DNA of 64,000 nt from Anthostomella pinea (lineage: Eukaryota > Ascomycota > Sordariomycetes > Xylariales > Xylariaceae): assembly GCA_963556695.1 (NCBI GenBank), contig CAUWAG010000006.1, positions 1,426,001-1,490,000 of the forward strand, read 5' to 3'. Shown in pieces: positions 33,336 through 45,810 of this stretch. The translations under genes and the position numbers were made by a program. A model generated the notes under the pieces. That model saw only the letters and a list, made by a program, of their open reading frames with translations, had not been told where the DNA came from and did not search any database. The first letter of the stretch is position 1. Every line of letters starts with the position of its first letter.

Positions 33336-34984
33336 GATCGCAGCTTCCTCCCCCTTTCCACTTAACTGGTTGTTGTACTGAGGTCCCTGGTACCACTACT
33401 TGATGGTTAGTAGTGGATTTAGTGATAGAGGCAGAATGCTCTTACCGGTTCTTGGGTGTAGCCGCCAAGCCACGCATGGGTCCGTTCGCCGCAGTAAACT
33501 CCTTCTATCTTGTGAAGACCATGAGGTGCAGCAGCAGGGGTACCGGCAATGTCGCCGAACCGACAAGGTCATCAGCCCGGACCAGAAGGCGGGACCAATA
33601 CCATCTTCCTTGTGCTTGCTGCTCGAAAAGCTCACAAAAGCAGCCTGGCCTTTCACTGACCTAGAAACCGGGTTGTAAAGTGAGAAGGTGCGCTGTAACA
33701 GGGTGAAAGCAGTACTGAGTAGGCACAAGGAACATGCTGTAAAGGGAATCGTGTTGAAAACTTGCCCCTGTACTGGAGTTCCACTGCTATTCGAACATTT
33801 CCTTAGCCAAAATGCCTTTGCAAGATCTTGGGGTTATATGTACCTTTATCCGTTGCGTCTTCAGGAATTTCCTCGAGAATGCTACGGACTGCCCAGAAAC
33901 TCCTGTCAGCAAAACTCCTGTCAGCAGGTGCTTGTCACGTGCACAAAACCACCACATGGCGTAGGCGCTTGTCACAGGCGTAAGCCCATGGGCCATGGCG
34001 AAAAGAGGTGCCCGTCACGAACACTCCAACAAAGGCTGTCAACGTGCCAGCGGGACAACGGACTGTCGTGGAGCAGGAAGCCTCTCCCGCTGGAGCAGAG
34101 GCGGCGACAGCAGCACCAAGACATGGCGGCATTGCCAAAGCATGGCAGGCAGGGTTGAGCATGGCGCCCGGAGCCGGGATGGCCTTTGCAGTTTAAACCT
34201 GTGGTGGAGTCATCACCGCAAGTGCACTTGGACATACGTAAATATGGTGGCAATGTATGTTGAAAAGAATGCATACCTGCTGTGGCCAAGCCGGCCAGTT
34301 GTACGAACAGCCCCGGCAGTGAATGACGCGACCTTCGATTTCGCATTGCCAGGACACTCTAGAGCTTCTGAATGAAGAGCACCCTAGGACCTCTGATCAG
34401 ATTTGTCAGTATGTTGGCTTCTGTATGGCAATTTCGTCAATGGGCTTACAGTTGTCATCAACCCAGCTCCAGTCAGCCTCTCTGGCATGCTTTACGTGGT
34501 AGTCGCGTGTGGCAGCACGGTCCTGGTCCTCGCACATGAGGTTGCTGAGAATGGTGATGAACGATTCGTTAAGGATTCTCTTCTTTGATGCTATCTTTCA
34601 CCATCTCGAAAGGGCGGAAGGCGACACTGTCTCATGCATTATTCCTTCTCAACGTCCTCGGTCCTCCGTTCACCGTCCCTCCCTCCATACGTCCACCGAC
34701 TCTCCTCTTATCTGCCAGGTGGCCTTTGGCAGACAATTGTCTGGCTTCTCTCGGGGACCCGGGGGCCCGCGCGGGGATCTGGAGTCATGCACAGGTTCTC
34801 GGGGTGGCTGACCTCGAAACCGGGTTGCAAAGTGAGAAGAAGTTTCCTTGACATACTGGAAAGTGTACCCAGGGCCGAAGTCGGCAAGCAAGGAGCCGGG
34901 TTGGTTGGTGTTCGGCTATGCACCTAGGCGATGTATGTGCAGCCGACGCAGGTAGATGTTGGGACTTTACTTACGGGGAAAGTT
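33336..34984. other. No clear gene; repeats and GC-rich scraps
   Basis: A phrase GAAACCGGGTTGTAAAGTGA is found at 33657-33688 and again, with one change, at 34812-34840. AACTCCTGTCAGCA is repeated back to back near 33898-33925. Open frames at 33.9-34.2 kb are GC-driven and have no domain. Confidence 0.45.
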
Positions 34985-35090
34985 ACCGAGTAGGCTCGGG
35001 GCAAGCGGCGAACCAGTGACCACTGATGCCACAATTGTAGCATGGGTGTCCATGCTGCGGTGGCTCGTAGCCTGGTGCGCAGTCGGCCAT
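34985..35090 (-). CDS. Single CCHC zinc-knuckle protein, first exon only
   Basis: ATG at 35090 begins MADCAPGYEPPQHGHPCYNC, then GISGHWFAACPEPTR, a perfect C-x2-C-x4-H-x4-C zinc knuckle. The wording CYNCGISGHWFAACPEPTR is a form I know from fungal zinc-knuckle proteins of unknown function. The frame then meets GTAACT, a plausible intron donor (CTCG|GTAACT). A CGCCTAG acceptor lies about 75 bases on, but the reading after it (CIAEHQPTRLLACRL) is not convincing. It may be the 5' exon of a gene or a captured fragment. Such knuckles usually bind single-stranded RNA or DNA. Confidence 0.4.
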
Positions 35091-37040
35091 CTTGCGAGAA
35101 CAGTGCGGACCGATACTGCGAGGCGGGTCTGGGCAGGGTGTAGAGTGCATGCAGACTCGAGAGACAGGGCTGGTTGAGACGGGGCCTTTAGCGACGTCGA
35201 GATACCTCCATTTTGTCAATGGACGAACGGGACGAGCCTGAAGCGCTGGGTGAGACGGGTGTTTGGCGACTTCGAGGTGTAGGCAATAAATTGTTAGCAT
35301 TCAGTGCTTCTTTATCTGGGGCCATTGTGTGTGTCGGGGTCAGAGTGGACAAACCTTGGGTTGCTACTGTATGAATGCTTGATGCATCTCGGTTGGCGGT
35401 GGGCAGGATGACTCCGGCCAGCGCGGTGAGGACCAAGATGACCTTGTGACGAGTGACTGAAGTAGGTAGGTATCATCAGATGAAGGGCATTGGGTGCGAA
35501 TGCCAACACATGAGTGATGGGAACTATGTTCTTTTCCTTTTCGTGACGTGGAGTAGTAATATTTGGGATGGCAAGGTATTGTGAGAAGGGAGAGAAGAAG
35601 AAGAAGAAAAAGGAATGGATGTGGAATTTATCAGAGTGCAGCAAATTTTATTATTGCGGCTGGTTGACCGGGTAGGGTTGAGAGCCAGCGGCTGGAAGAA
35701 CCCGTATACTGGATAGGGGACAAGTCACGGGGGCAATGGCCTACCTAGGTAGCTGGTTGGCCAGTAGAGTCGAGTCCCAATTGGTTTCCCAGGCTATCAG
35801 TTGCTGCTTGCAGTGATTATACTGCCGACTCTTAATCTAAGCCAGGCTTTTGCTATGATAGCAAATGCAGTGCCGAGACCCTGCCTATAGGCAAACTCTC
35901 ACGACATTGAAACACTAATGAGATAATTCACCTGCACAACGCTGGCAGCACGACGTAGTCAGCTTCCATGTTAATAGCGTTTATAGTGGATGACTCCAAC
36001 TGTCTGGAAATACCCAACCTCCATGGCATTGAACGGATATTTCTCAGCGCTGAGTTTGGAGCAGCTCTTGATGACGGTAGGAGTCAGGGTACTTACGCTC
36101 TGGACAACGCAGAGGCGAACATTAATATCACACACGACATCCAAGTGGTCCTCGCCACCTAGGAGCTCCTCATTCATCAATCTGGTTGAAGAACGCTGAG
36201 TCAGAGAAGGTATGATCGTTCTCATGTTCTTTCGCAGTGGCTCGTCGTCAGACGGTCACTGTACGCGGCGAGTATCTCCTTCGCGCCTCCGTCTCCAACT
36301 TCATAGACTGTGCTGTAGACCTATGCTGGAAGCTGCTGCTCGAGGTGATATCCATCTGCGTCGTTCAAAGGTACGTGTTTACCAGGAGTAACAATTCCAC
36401 ATCTCTAGGGTAGTAGTCGTCATCGCGGTTCACGTGTGCAAGTGCCTTTCATGAGAGGACCATTCGAGGCTCTTGGCTGTCTCAGCAAGTAAGAAACCAT
36501 AATTATCGCATCTTCCTAAATCGTAGACGACCTGAGCGACTGTCCGGACTTGGTGATGATGTCTTCATCGCTAACGGTGTTTCTCTTGTGATCGCCTCGA
36601 GGGTAAGACTGACGAGATCAATTCAACCACGAGCTGCCAAAGTGGAGACACCCCAAGCCAAGCACGCCAAGACGACGCGGCGCCCTAGCCTCCAGGTGCC
36701 GGGGCCTACTCACATTTCATTGGTCCTTGGCCCACATGCAGTCACGTAGGTGGAGACACGTTCAACGGCCAGCGGTTTTCGGCGCCCCCAAGAATTTTTC
36801 TCCCTCCACCGCCGGCAGAAGTTCAGAACCGCCCGAGCCGCTTCACGTCGGTAGCAGTTGCACAAGAACTGACCTGCCCCTCCTGTCAGTCCAGTCTGTC
36901 CCTCGCGTGCCCCTGTTCCTGGGAAATCCTGTGATTTGAAGGGTTCTGTCGTCTCCAACGAGTAGCTCCTGCTCATTACTGCGACCAATTTATCCTGTAG
37001 CTTCCAATTGGACTGCTTGTGCTGCCGACACCTGTTAATC
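35091..37040. other. Intergenic, no gene seen
   Basis: An A/G-rich tract lies at about 35590-35620 (GAAGAAGAAGAAAAAGG). The 192-codon minus frame at 36710-37288 has no supporting features and lies in the upstream region of the kinase gene. Confidence 0.45.
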
Positions 37041-37045
37041 CCGAC

Positions 37046-37052
37046 TGAGTCA
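37046..37052. promoter_or_regulatory. TGAGTCA site (Gcn4/CPC1 type) upstream of the kinase gene
   Basis: TGAGTCA, the complement of the TGACTCA Gcn4/CPC1 site, lies about 300 bp before the ATG of the acetylglutamate kinase. Amino-acid biosynthetic genes are classic targets of this bZIP regulator. Confidence 0.5.
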
Positions 37053-37309
37053 CCCGACAACCACGGCTCTCCAAGGCCGTGGAGTTGAAGGTCAGTCAGT
37101 GCCATTTCCCAATACATAGCAGCGGAGTAAGCATCTCCAATTGGAACAACCGCCAGATCAACTACGTGTATTACTATGTCAATCTGAAAGGTCAATTGCC
37201 ATTCAACTGGTTCCCCATTCGTGGCGTCATCTTCGGCGCTGCTCATACGATACCCATAGAAGTGGAACAAACACCAATTGCTGCTCATAGCGTTTCTACA
37301 ATCAGCTAA

Positions 37310-38929
<1,620 letters not shown>

Positions 38930-39614
38930 TGATGCCATGAACGGGATGACAATTTTGGTCTGCTGCTCGAGGTTTCTACGCAGCATTTACAACACATGGA
39001 CCTGGCATGTTGATAGGGGGGATTTGAATGTGTCTCTAGGGGTGCGCTGATGGTTCAATGGAGTTCTGTATATACCTTAGGGTTTGCTGTTTTTGTGGTA
39101 TCATCACCAGGATAGACAGGAATGGTAGGTATACGACCTTTACCGTGGTGCTTCTACCCTACCTATGTGCCTACCTGTGTGGATTTTACGTGACTCGGCT
39201 CATGTTTAGCCGTCATGTTCGGGGCTGCTGATGTGAGATGTATGAAATAAGGGTAAGAGATTGGTGACAGTTGGCAAGCATCGGCGTGAATAGAGACACG
39301 AGGGGTGACGGAGCTTCCGCAATCCCGTGCCGTTTCTAAAAGACCACTGGTCTTTGCTATAGCATGCTGTATAGGTACTGAGGCTGTCACTAGAATAGGC
39401 ACTCAACGCTTCGCTTACCTCACCGCTGGCCCTAACTGCCTTACCAATCCACTATACCGCCCCCCTAAACGCTAGCGCGAAAAGCTTCGCCCAACCCCTG
39501 CCGGACCCTTGAGCAGATCTGTGCCGATGACGGATGGTGGGGTGCAGTCAAATGCAAATCATGCAGTGGCGGGGTATTCTTTTAACATTTTCGCTGTCTA
39601 CCTTACCGACGGCC
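38930..39614. other. Intergenic between kinase and ASADH genes
   Basis: No coding sequence is seen, and in particular no trace of the missing reductase half. It holds the kinase 3'UTR and the ASADH promoter. Confidence 0.6.
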
Positions 39615-39621
39615 TGAGTCA
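39615..39621. promoter_or_regulatory. TGAGTCA site (Gcn4/CPC1 type) upstream of ASADH
   Basis: TGAGTCA within GGCCTGAGTCACGGG lies 84 bp before the ASADH ATG, the typical distance for a CPC1 element in fungal amino-acid genes. Confidence 0.55.
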
Positions 39622-39704
39622 CGGGATACACGTAGAGTCTCCTAACATAACGACATTTTCTTTCTACTTGAGCTTGAAATTGCTCAATTGACTGAAGCAC
39701 CACT

Positions 39705-41320
39705 ATGGCTCCCCAATTCCCCTCCAAGAAATGCGGTAAGGGCCCTCCGGACTGACAATAACGGTCAATCTCTCCATGCTAAGCAGCTTCTTCCAGGCGT
39801 CCTCGGCTGCACGGGGTCAGTCGGACAGCGCTTCATCCTCCTCCTGGCCCAGCACCCTCATTTCGTTCTCCATGCGGTTGGCGCCTCCTCTCGATCGGCA
39901 GGCAAGAAGTACAAGGATGCGGTTCGGTGGAAGCAAGCGGCCCCCATGGGTGATGTAGGCGAGCTTGTCGTGCGCGAGTGCAAGGCCAGCGAGTTCGCAG
40001 ACTGTGATGTCGTCTTCAGTGGACTGGACTCGGACGTCGCTGGGGAAATAGGTGCGCATTGCCCCCCTGCAGGCAGCCCGGTTCTGAGAGAGCCTTTCAG
40101 CTAATCTGTCGGATTGTTGTGCAGAGATGGAATTCATGAAGGCGAACCTGGCAGTCTTCTCGAACGCAAAGAACTATCGTCGAGACCCATTGGTGCCCCT
40201 TGTTGTGCCGACTGTCAACCTCCCACACCTCGATCTGATCCCACATCAGCGCAAACAACACAAGCTGGAGAAGGGCTTCTTGGTCTGTAATTCAAACTGC
40301 GCAGTCATAGGGCTGGTCATCCCATTTGCAGCTCTACAAGCACGCTTCGGTCCGGTGGATACAGTCAGTGTGGTGACAATGCAGGCCGTGTCCGGTGCTG
40401 GCTATCCCGGTGTGAGCAGCATGGACATCCTCGACAACGTGGTGCCCTTCATCAGCGGAGAAGAAGACAAGCTGGAAACAGAGGCACGCAAGATCCTGGG
40501 CTCCATCAATGGTGATGCTACTGCGTTTGTCGACCAGGACGAACTTCGAGTCTCAGCTGCCTGCAACCGAGTTGCCGTCCTCGATGGCCACACTGCGTGC
40601 GTGTCATTACGCTTCAAGAACCGGCCACCGCCCGAGGAGGAGGACGTGAAGGCTGCGCTGAGGGAATACGTCAGTGAGGCCGAGAAGCTGGGCTGTCCCA
40701 GCGCACCCCAGCCTAGCATCAAGGTTTTTGACGAGCCGGACCGGCCACAGCCTCGGCTCGACCGCGAACTCAGCCGTGGCTATACTGTCAGCATCGGTCG
40801 TGTGAGAGAGGATGAGAGTGGCATCTTCGATATCAAGTTCGTCGCTCTGAGTCACAACAGTAAGTACCCGTCTGCCTCCCTCCTGATGTCCCAACACAAC
40901 GCCGAGCTCCCCCTGTGTGCGTCTCTTGGCATTCATATCACACACCCCCGTTTACCTGACTCCGCCTTCCTCCTCGGCATGCGTCTCAAAACTCTATTTC
41001 GACAACGGTTCCAGCAGTTTACCCCGGTCCGTGATCCGCATATCTCTATCTCGACTACGCCTCATGCAGTCTTACCCCGGGTTGTGATCCGCTTATTGAG
41101 GAGAACCTTATTTCAACCTCGTATGGCCTGCTTGATGCTACCAACTCATTGATCGTTGATCCTGGCACTTGCCCCTGGACCATCACTCCCAGCCCGAACT
41201 CCATCATAGTCTGCTTGCTCTGATATAGTACGACCCTGCTAACACTTGACAGCTGTCATCGGAGCTGCTGGCTCCTCCATATTGAACGCTGAAGCAGCGG
41301 TGCTCAAGGGCTTCATCTAA
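39705..41320 (+). CDS. Aspartate-semialdehyde dehydrogenase
   Basis: Four exons, 39705-39735, 39797-40051, 40125-40859 and 41253-41320, encode 362 aa, the usual size of the fungal enzyme. Introns: 61 nt (GTAAGG...TTCCAG), 73 nt (GTGCGC...TGTGCAG), 393 nt (GTAAGT...TTGACAG). Exon joins give [21 protein letters not shown] and [13 protein letters not shown]. The nucleotide-binding motif [10 protein letters not shown] is at 11-20. The catalytic Cys is C154 in NSNCAVIG, and the acid/base His is H251 in LDGHTACVS. Reaction: NADPH-dependent reduction of aspartyl-4-phosphate to aspartate semialdehyde, the branch point to threonine, methionine and, in fungi, homoserine-derived products. The ending [10 protein letters not shown] is complete. 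It lies 776 bp after the kinase gene in the same orientation; each has its own TGAGTCA site, so they could be co-controlled. Confidence 0.93.
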
Positions 41321-42990
41321 AGGGGTACGAGATGCTCATACCCTCGCCCGAGACAGCTGAGATGGGCCGACACCCGCATCCCACGCGCTGGCATTACGGC
41401 GGATAGGGAACAACGAACCCCATTGACCTGATAGTCCTGAATGGGGTGGACGGGAGGCCCTGATACCGTCGCCCTGGCGGAGGTTGAATTGGCTTCGGAA
41501 GCCACGATGTACGTAGGTAGCTAGCACACTCCGTGGATTGCCTACCACGTCCCATCGCCCTTGCGACTTTGGTGGACTACGCTGCTTCGCAGCTACCCTC
41601 AGACGTTGAATACTGCAATAAATAAATCAATCAGACAATCAACGAGATGCATATATGGCGTTGCTGAGATCTTGTCGCGCAGGATACATGGAACATCATA
41701 CGACGGTGTCCCGTCAGGGGTTGGGCAATTAGAAGACCATCGGTAATGCAGACACTGGCAATCCGCTGGTGTATCGAATCATAGGGGGTAAAATGGAACG
41801 GAAGGCACGTAGTCGCATGTTCGAGAGCCGAATCGGCGTCGTGGATATCTGGCGATGGCTGTACCCTCGCCGCGGATCGCAGTCAATGCAGAAGAGATGA
41901 GATCATAATAGCATAAATGAGTGTACCAAGGAGCTATGCGTGTTACATTGAAGCATATGTGCTTCGAGGTGAGCATCGAGCCCTTTGCCGCGACTCGGTT
42001 CAGTAACTCACGTACCGCTATGAGATGATGTGCCACTGCGTAGGTAGATGTGACGAGCCGTTCGCCGAGCTGCGGGCACCTTCCTCTCTAGATTCCCAAG
42101 TCCAGCGTATGAATACACTGTCTGCTCGCTTGAATCGTCTTCACCTTGCAGCTCAATGGCATCGTCCACAACTGATGCAGTGCATGAATCTATCTCCACG
42201 AGCCTTCCAGGGCCTCGCGACAGTGGTCTGCGAGCTTTCAGGTCTCACGACAGGAGTCTACGTACACGCTTGACCCGTATGAATACCAAGTCTGGTTCCT
42301 CGTAGATGTCCCTATACCACCCTCAGCCCCCGTGAATATGTCTCCACAAGCTTTCCAGGGCCTCATGATGGTAGGAAACTTGGTACTGGACCCGCTCGAC
42401 CCGAGTGAACAGCATCTGTGTCCCCCGTAGCTGCCTCTACACCACCCTCAGCCCCCGTGAGGTGTCTCCGGGGTGCCTACCCTGGCAACTAGTTGTGCCA
42501 TTGTCCGGGCGAATGGTTGCGTGTGCCCTAGGTGTTCCATTGCGTTCCGCCCACAGTAATTTTAATTTCTATTTCTACCTAATATACCTATTTGCAGTCC
42601 GCTGCTGAAGTTCCTCCTCCTTCCCACTTCCATATTTTTCACCACATCCTCTTGAGGAGCCCTCCATGGGCTTCTTTTTCACCACCTTCTGCAGCCGACC
42701 GACCCTATTTGGGCTTACTGTATTGTTCAATTCTTCAATGGACCGGTGGTCCGTCGATCGTAAGTCTATTCTCTTACCCTCCCCTACCCACAACTCGCAC
42801 TGGCGAGTCAATCACGTACGACATCGAGAAGGTCAACAAGCTTACCGCCGTTGCTCCTGCCCTCCCTAGTCGGAACAGTATCTCTCACGAAGGGGCTACG
42901 GCCAGCATTAGGCTCCCTGGCCATTACTCTTACTGAAACCGTACGTATCCGTGACTTTGCCGCAACTGACAGTATGCTTTTGATCTCGCC
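41321..42990. other. Gene-poor interval
   Basis: No intact gene. A block reading YDIEKVNKLTAVAPALP (about 42815-42868, +) is echoed by KINKLTAFAPAFP at 43360-43400, so 42.8-43.4 kb already belongs to the mosaic region. Confidence 0.45.
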
Positions 42991-42999
42991 GTGGTACAG

Positions 43000-43278
43000 A
43001 TGGCATCTAACGCCGAGCAGCAGATTCGTCAGAACATGATCCGACGAGATCTCGCGGATCTCGACCCCAACAACGAGTGGCCACTCCGGCTACTGCGGTA
43101 TCCCCGCAACATCTGGTACCACGTACCAGACAAGATGCCAAAAGGTTCGGGCTTCTTGCACGGTCCTGGGCTCAACCCCGCTGACAACCAGGCCAGGCCG
43201 AACCGACTACCGGCGGAGGCCATTGCGCGGCGTGATGCTGCCCGACGGCAGCAGGAACTCAACCAAGACATCGTGTCC
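43000..43278 (+). pseudogene. Unidentified coding exon interrupted by 32-bp repeats
   Basis: ATG directly after an acceptor-like GTGGTACAG reads MASNAEQQIRQNMIRRDLAD, LDPNNEWPLRLLRYPRNIWY, HVPDKMPKGSGFLHGPGLNP, AEAIARRDAARRQQELNQDI. It then runs into two units of the GC-rich 32-bp repeat (43280-43356). Beyond that, in another frame, comes DNLREWPKAADGKYLMSCQT. Polar and charged with no known domain. The repeat insertion breaks it. Confidence 0.4.
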
Positions 43279-43279
43279 T

Positions 43280-43356
43280 CCGGGGGATGCCCCCGCAACA
43301 TTGGGTGTCTCCCGGGTGGTTTTTGGATGCCCCCGCAACAGCCTGCATGGGTGGTG
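43280..43356 (+). repeat. Two units of the 32-bp hairpin repeat, plus orientation
   Basis: GGATGCCCCCGCAACATTGG, GTGTCTCCCGGGTGG, GGATGCCCCCGCAACAGCCT, GCATGGGTGG. The left flank GTGTCCTCCGGGGGATGCCC matches the copy at 29257-29312 almost exactly, but on the opposite strand. Confidence 0.9.
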
Positions 43357-43730
43357 TCGAAGATCAACAAGCTTACCGCCTTTGCTCCTGCTTTCCCCCG
43401 ACAATCTCCGCGAGTGGCCGAAGGCTGCCGACGGAAAGTACCTGATGAGCTGCCAGACCTCCGCGGTGATTCCGCTTCAAGACAAGATGACACGGGCACT
43501 ACGTCTGTCAAGCAAGACTGACACGACATACCCGGCTGCTCGTAAGTTACCTGACCCTGCTCCCATCACTCCCCATCGTGCTCATGATGGACAAGGATAC
43601 TGGCCCCTCCAGAGACGAGAAGGACAATTTGGGATGCCCCCGAGGCGTCGGCTTCTTCACATTGACGGCAAGTCAGGAGTTTTCATCCCATGTCCCCCTT
43701 AGCTTGGCGTTTTCTGATCCTCGGTAACAG

Positions 43731-44038
43731 GCTGTGACTACCCCGAGAGTCCCAAGGACACGAAGACCTGCTACCGATGCGGTCAGAGTGGCCACATCAG
43801 CCGTGACTGTCCCCAGAGCGGTGGTGCTCCCCAGATGAGTGGTGGTGGCGGTGGCGGTGGCTCCCAGAAGTGCTACAAGGTGTGGCCCGTCTACACGGGT
43901 TTGGAGTTTTGTAAAAACTCTTTGGAGTTGTATAACTCTACAATGATGTCAGTATGTCTCCCTACTTCTTTCTGGCTTCATGCAACCTAACTTGTCCGAA
44001 TTCTAGTGCGAGAAGAGTTGGCCACATCGCGCGCAGCT
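43731..44038 (+). pseudogene. CNBP/Byr3-type zinc-knuckle gene fragment with intron
   Basis: Exon 43731-43879 reads CDYPESPKDTKTCYRCGQSG, HISRDCPQSGG, a Gly run, then SQKCYK. It holds one complete C-x2-C-x4-H-x4-C knuckle and the start of the next. A 127-nt intron follows (GTGTGG donor, CCTAACTT branch, TTCTAG acceptor at 44006), then TGCGAGAAGAGTTGGCCACA. To read the expected CGRVGHIARSCP an extra base must be dropped, so the next knuckle is frameshifted. The parent family (Gis2/Byr3, CNBP) has about seven knuckles and binds single-stranded nucleic acids and mRNA. No N-terminal knuckles precede and no later ones follow; at about 44038 the sequence switches to an unrelated block. The intron shows the copy was made from DNA, not mRNA. 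Confidence 0.6.
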
Positions 44039-44610
44039 GCCCCGATGTCTTCGCTCGTGGCTGCCCAGGCCGCACCCAGCTTCTTCCGTCGAGTACCCAC
44101 CCCCGTTCGTACTACCCGAGCGAACCGATTAAAAAACCGACACGAGGTTGAAGGCGTCGACGCGCAGATTTACTACTCCCCGAGGCCTGTGTCTTCGTAG
44201 CCAAGTAAGTCCTCTGAACTCCCCCTGACCTCAATGGACCACAGTCTGACATTCGAACCATAGTCTCCCGGAGGCGAAGTCCGACTCGGTACCATTTACA
44301 CGGTTTTGGAGTTGTATAACTCTATACGGCTATGCCGTTTCCAACCGTTACGCCGGCCATCATGCACAACTAGTGCATACGTACCCGTCTCCCGTCGTCC
44401 AGGTCAAGGGCGTCAACCGATACTACATGGACGCCAACGAGGAAACCTTACACTGCACCGACTGCGGTGCCGACCCGAAGACCAGACCAGCGGTGGTAAC
44501 TCGAGCACCCATTGGAACCACATTCACGATCCGAACTCACGCCGTGCGAAGGCCAAGTCGGACTTGGTACCGTTTAGACGGTTTTTGGAGTTGTGTAACT
44601 CTATAATGAT
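43891..44610. repeat. Three copies of a short palindromic repeat (GGAGTTGTATAACTC)
   Basis: GGAGTTGTATAACTC lies at 43924-43938 and 44308-44322 and, with one change, at 44587-44601. Each is preceded by a TACCRTTTACACGG-like lead and followed by TATAATGAT or a similar sequence. GAGTT...AACTC can form a small hairpin. The first copy is inside the intron of the zinc-knuckle fragment and is doubled by GGAGTTTTGTAAAAACTC. Confidence 0.8.
44035..44200 (+). pseudogene. Unknown-family fragment, block also found at 57.2 kb
   Basis: Plus frame reads MSSLVAAQAAPSFFRRVPTP, VRTTRANRLKNRHEVEGVDA, QIYYSPRPVSS and stop. The same block on the minus strand at 57163-57335 reads SLMAAQAAPSFFRQVPTSVR and KVEGVDTQIYYSP. 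Here it is fused directly to the zinc-knuckle remnant, so one or both have been moved. The family is not recognised. Confidence 0.5.
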
Positions 44611-44872
44611 CACCACTTCGGTTCGGTCCTCGTCAAGATCCGTCGCGGTACGAAGAACATGGCCTTTTGCCAGTTCACTGTAAGTTCTATCCTTGGGCGA
44701 TCTGTGTGTTGGCCAGTCTACTAACTATAGTATAGCGAAAGGGGTATGCCGATGTCGCCAAGAAGCAGGGAAAGAGGAATGCTCATTGGGGGCTGTGCTT
44801 CGCGGCGCTCATGATGGACAAGGATACTGGACGCCCCAGAGCCTTCGGGTTCGTCATCTTTGAGGGTGAGGC
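44590..44872 (+). pseudogene. RRM RNA-binding protein fragments with a visible intron
   Basis: HFGSVLVKIRRGTKNMAFCQ, FT ends at a GTAAGT donor; the intron has a CTACTAACTATAG branch and TATAG acceptor at about 44735. Reading resumes YADVAKKQGKRNAHWG and ALMMDKDTGRPRAFGFVIFE. The last is an RRM RNP-1 strand (K/R-G-F-G-F-V-x-F, here RAFGFVIF). RRM domains bind single-stranded RNA. ALMMDKDTG also appears at about 43565-43590, and GFGFVIFEGEA at 45125-45157, so the piece has been copied locally. The upstream part and intron recur at 54640-54840. No intact RRM remains. Confidence 0.55.
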
Positions 44873-44874
44873 TG

Positions 44875-45366
44875 CCCACTTGGAGATCCATGGTCTTGTC
44901 TTGGATACGCTTCCAATTTTTAGATAGACTTCCAATTCTTGGATAGGCTTCCAATTCCATGGATCTCCAAGTGGGTCGTAAGTCCTGCGAGCTTCAGCCC
45001 AGAGGCGACATGCGGGAGGAGGAGGATGAGGCTGGCCCACTTGGAGATCCATGGTCTTGCCTCCGACAAGCTCTCAATTCCATGGATCTCCAAGTGGGTT
45101 GTAAGTCCTGAGAGCTTCAGGCCACAGGCTTCGGCTTCGTCATTTTCGAGGGTGAAGCTGCCCACTTAGAGATCCATGGTCTTGCCTCCGACAAGCTTCC
45201 AATTCCATGGATCTCCGAGTGGGTCGTATGTCCTGAAAAGCTCAGCCCAGAGGTAACATGCGGGAGGAGGAGGAGGAGGAGGAGGAGGAGGAGGGTGAGG
45301 CTGCCCACTTGGAGATCCATGGTCTTGGCTTGGATAGGCTTCCAATTCCATGGATATTCAAGTGGG
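44875..45366. repeat. Four tandem units each with a 19-bp inverted repeat
   Basis: The left arm CCCACTTGGAGATCCATGG and right arm CCATGGATCTCCAAGTGGG are paired at 44875-44893/44957-44975, 45036-45054/45080-45098, 45161-45179/45205-45223 and 45304-45322/45348-45366. Loops are 63, 25, 25 and 25 nt. Arms of units 1 and 2 are perfect; units 3 and 4 have one to three changes. Between hairpins are GTCGTAAGTCCTG, GAGCTTCAGCCCAGAGGC and GGGAGGAGGAGGA tracts, and parts of the RRM RNP-1 sequence. A pure GGA run lies at about 45260-45294. Confidence 0.95.
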
Positions 45367-45810
45367 TCGTAAGTCATCAGCCCAGAGGCAACATGCGGGA
45401 GGTGGAGGAGTGTTGCGTGGTCACGTGACCCACTTGGGTTGGCATATTGCCCACATCCACTGCAGCTGCGCATCACCTCCAGACCTTCAACAACAACAAC
45501 ACCAATACTGCAGATATGCAACCTTTTGGACTTCTTGCTGTACAACAAGGAGTAAGCCTCAAGGAAGGCAGCATGGACGACCAGGGAGGTGGTAGATGTA
45601 TACTTATGTACCAACAGAACCAAAAAGGTCTTGAGGATAACGGCGAATCCGGAGATACCATCCCCCCCATAGAAGTCGGCCACCCCTACTAGTCGGCCAG
45701 CCAAATTGTGGGGTCACCACCAAAACACCCCCTTATTCACCCACCCACGAATGAAGCTATTCAGATCGGAGATTTATGGAAATATTATCATTCGAAAGCG
45801 CTGAAGCTGT
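45367..45810. other. No gene seen
   Basis: Short frames only. A CAACAACAACACCAA tract lies near 45490. Confidence 0.4.

Noticed and set aside
36710..37288. 192-codon minus frame
   Set aside because: It lies in the upstream region of the kinase gene and shows no protein-like conservation.
44875..45366. CRISPR-like regular repeats
   Set aside because: Units are long inverted repeats of uneven spacing in a eukaryotic context with no cas genes; not a CRISPR array.
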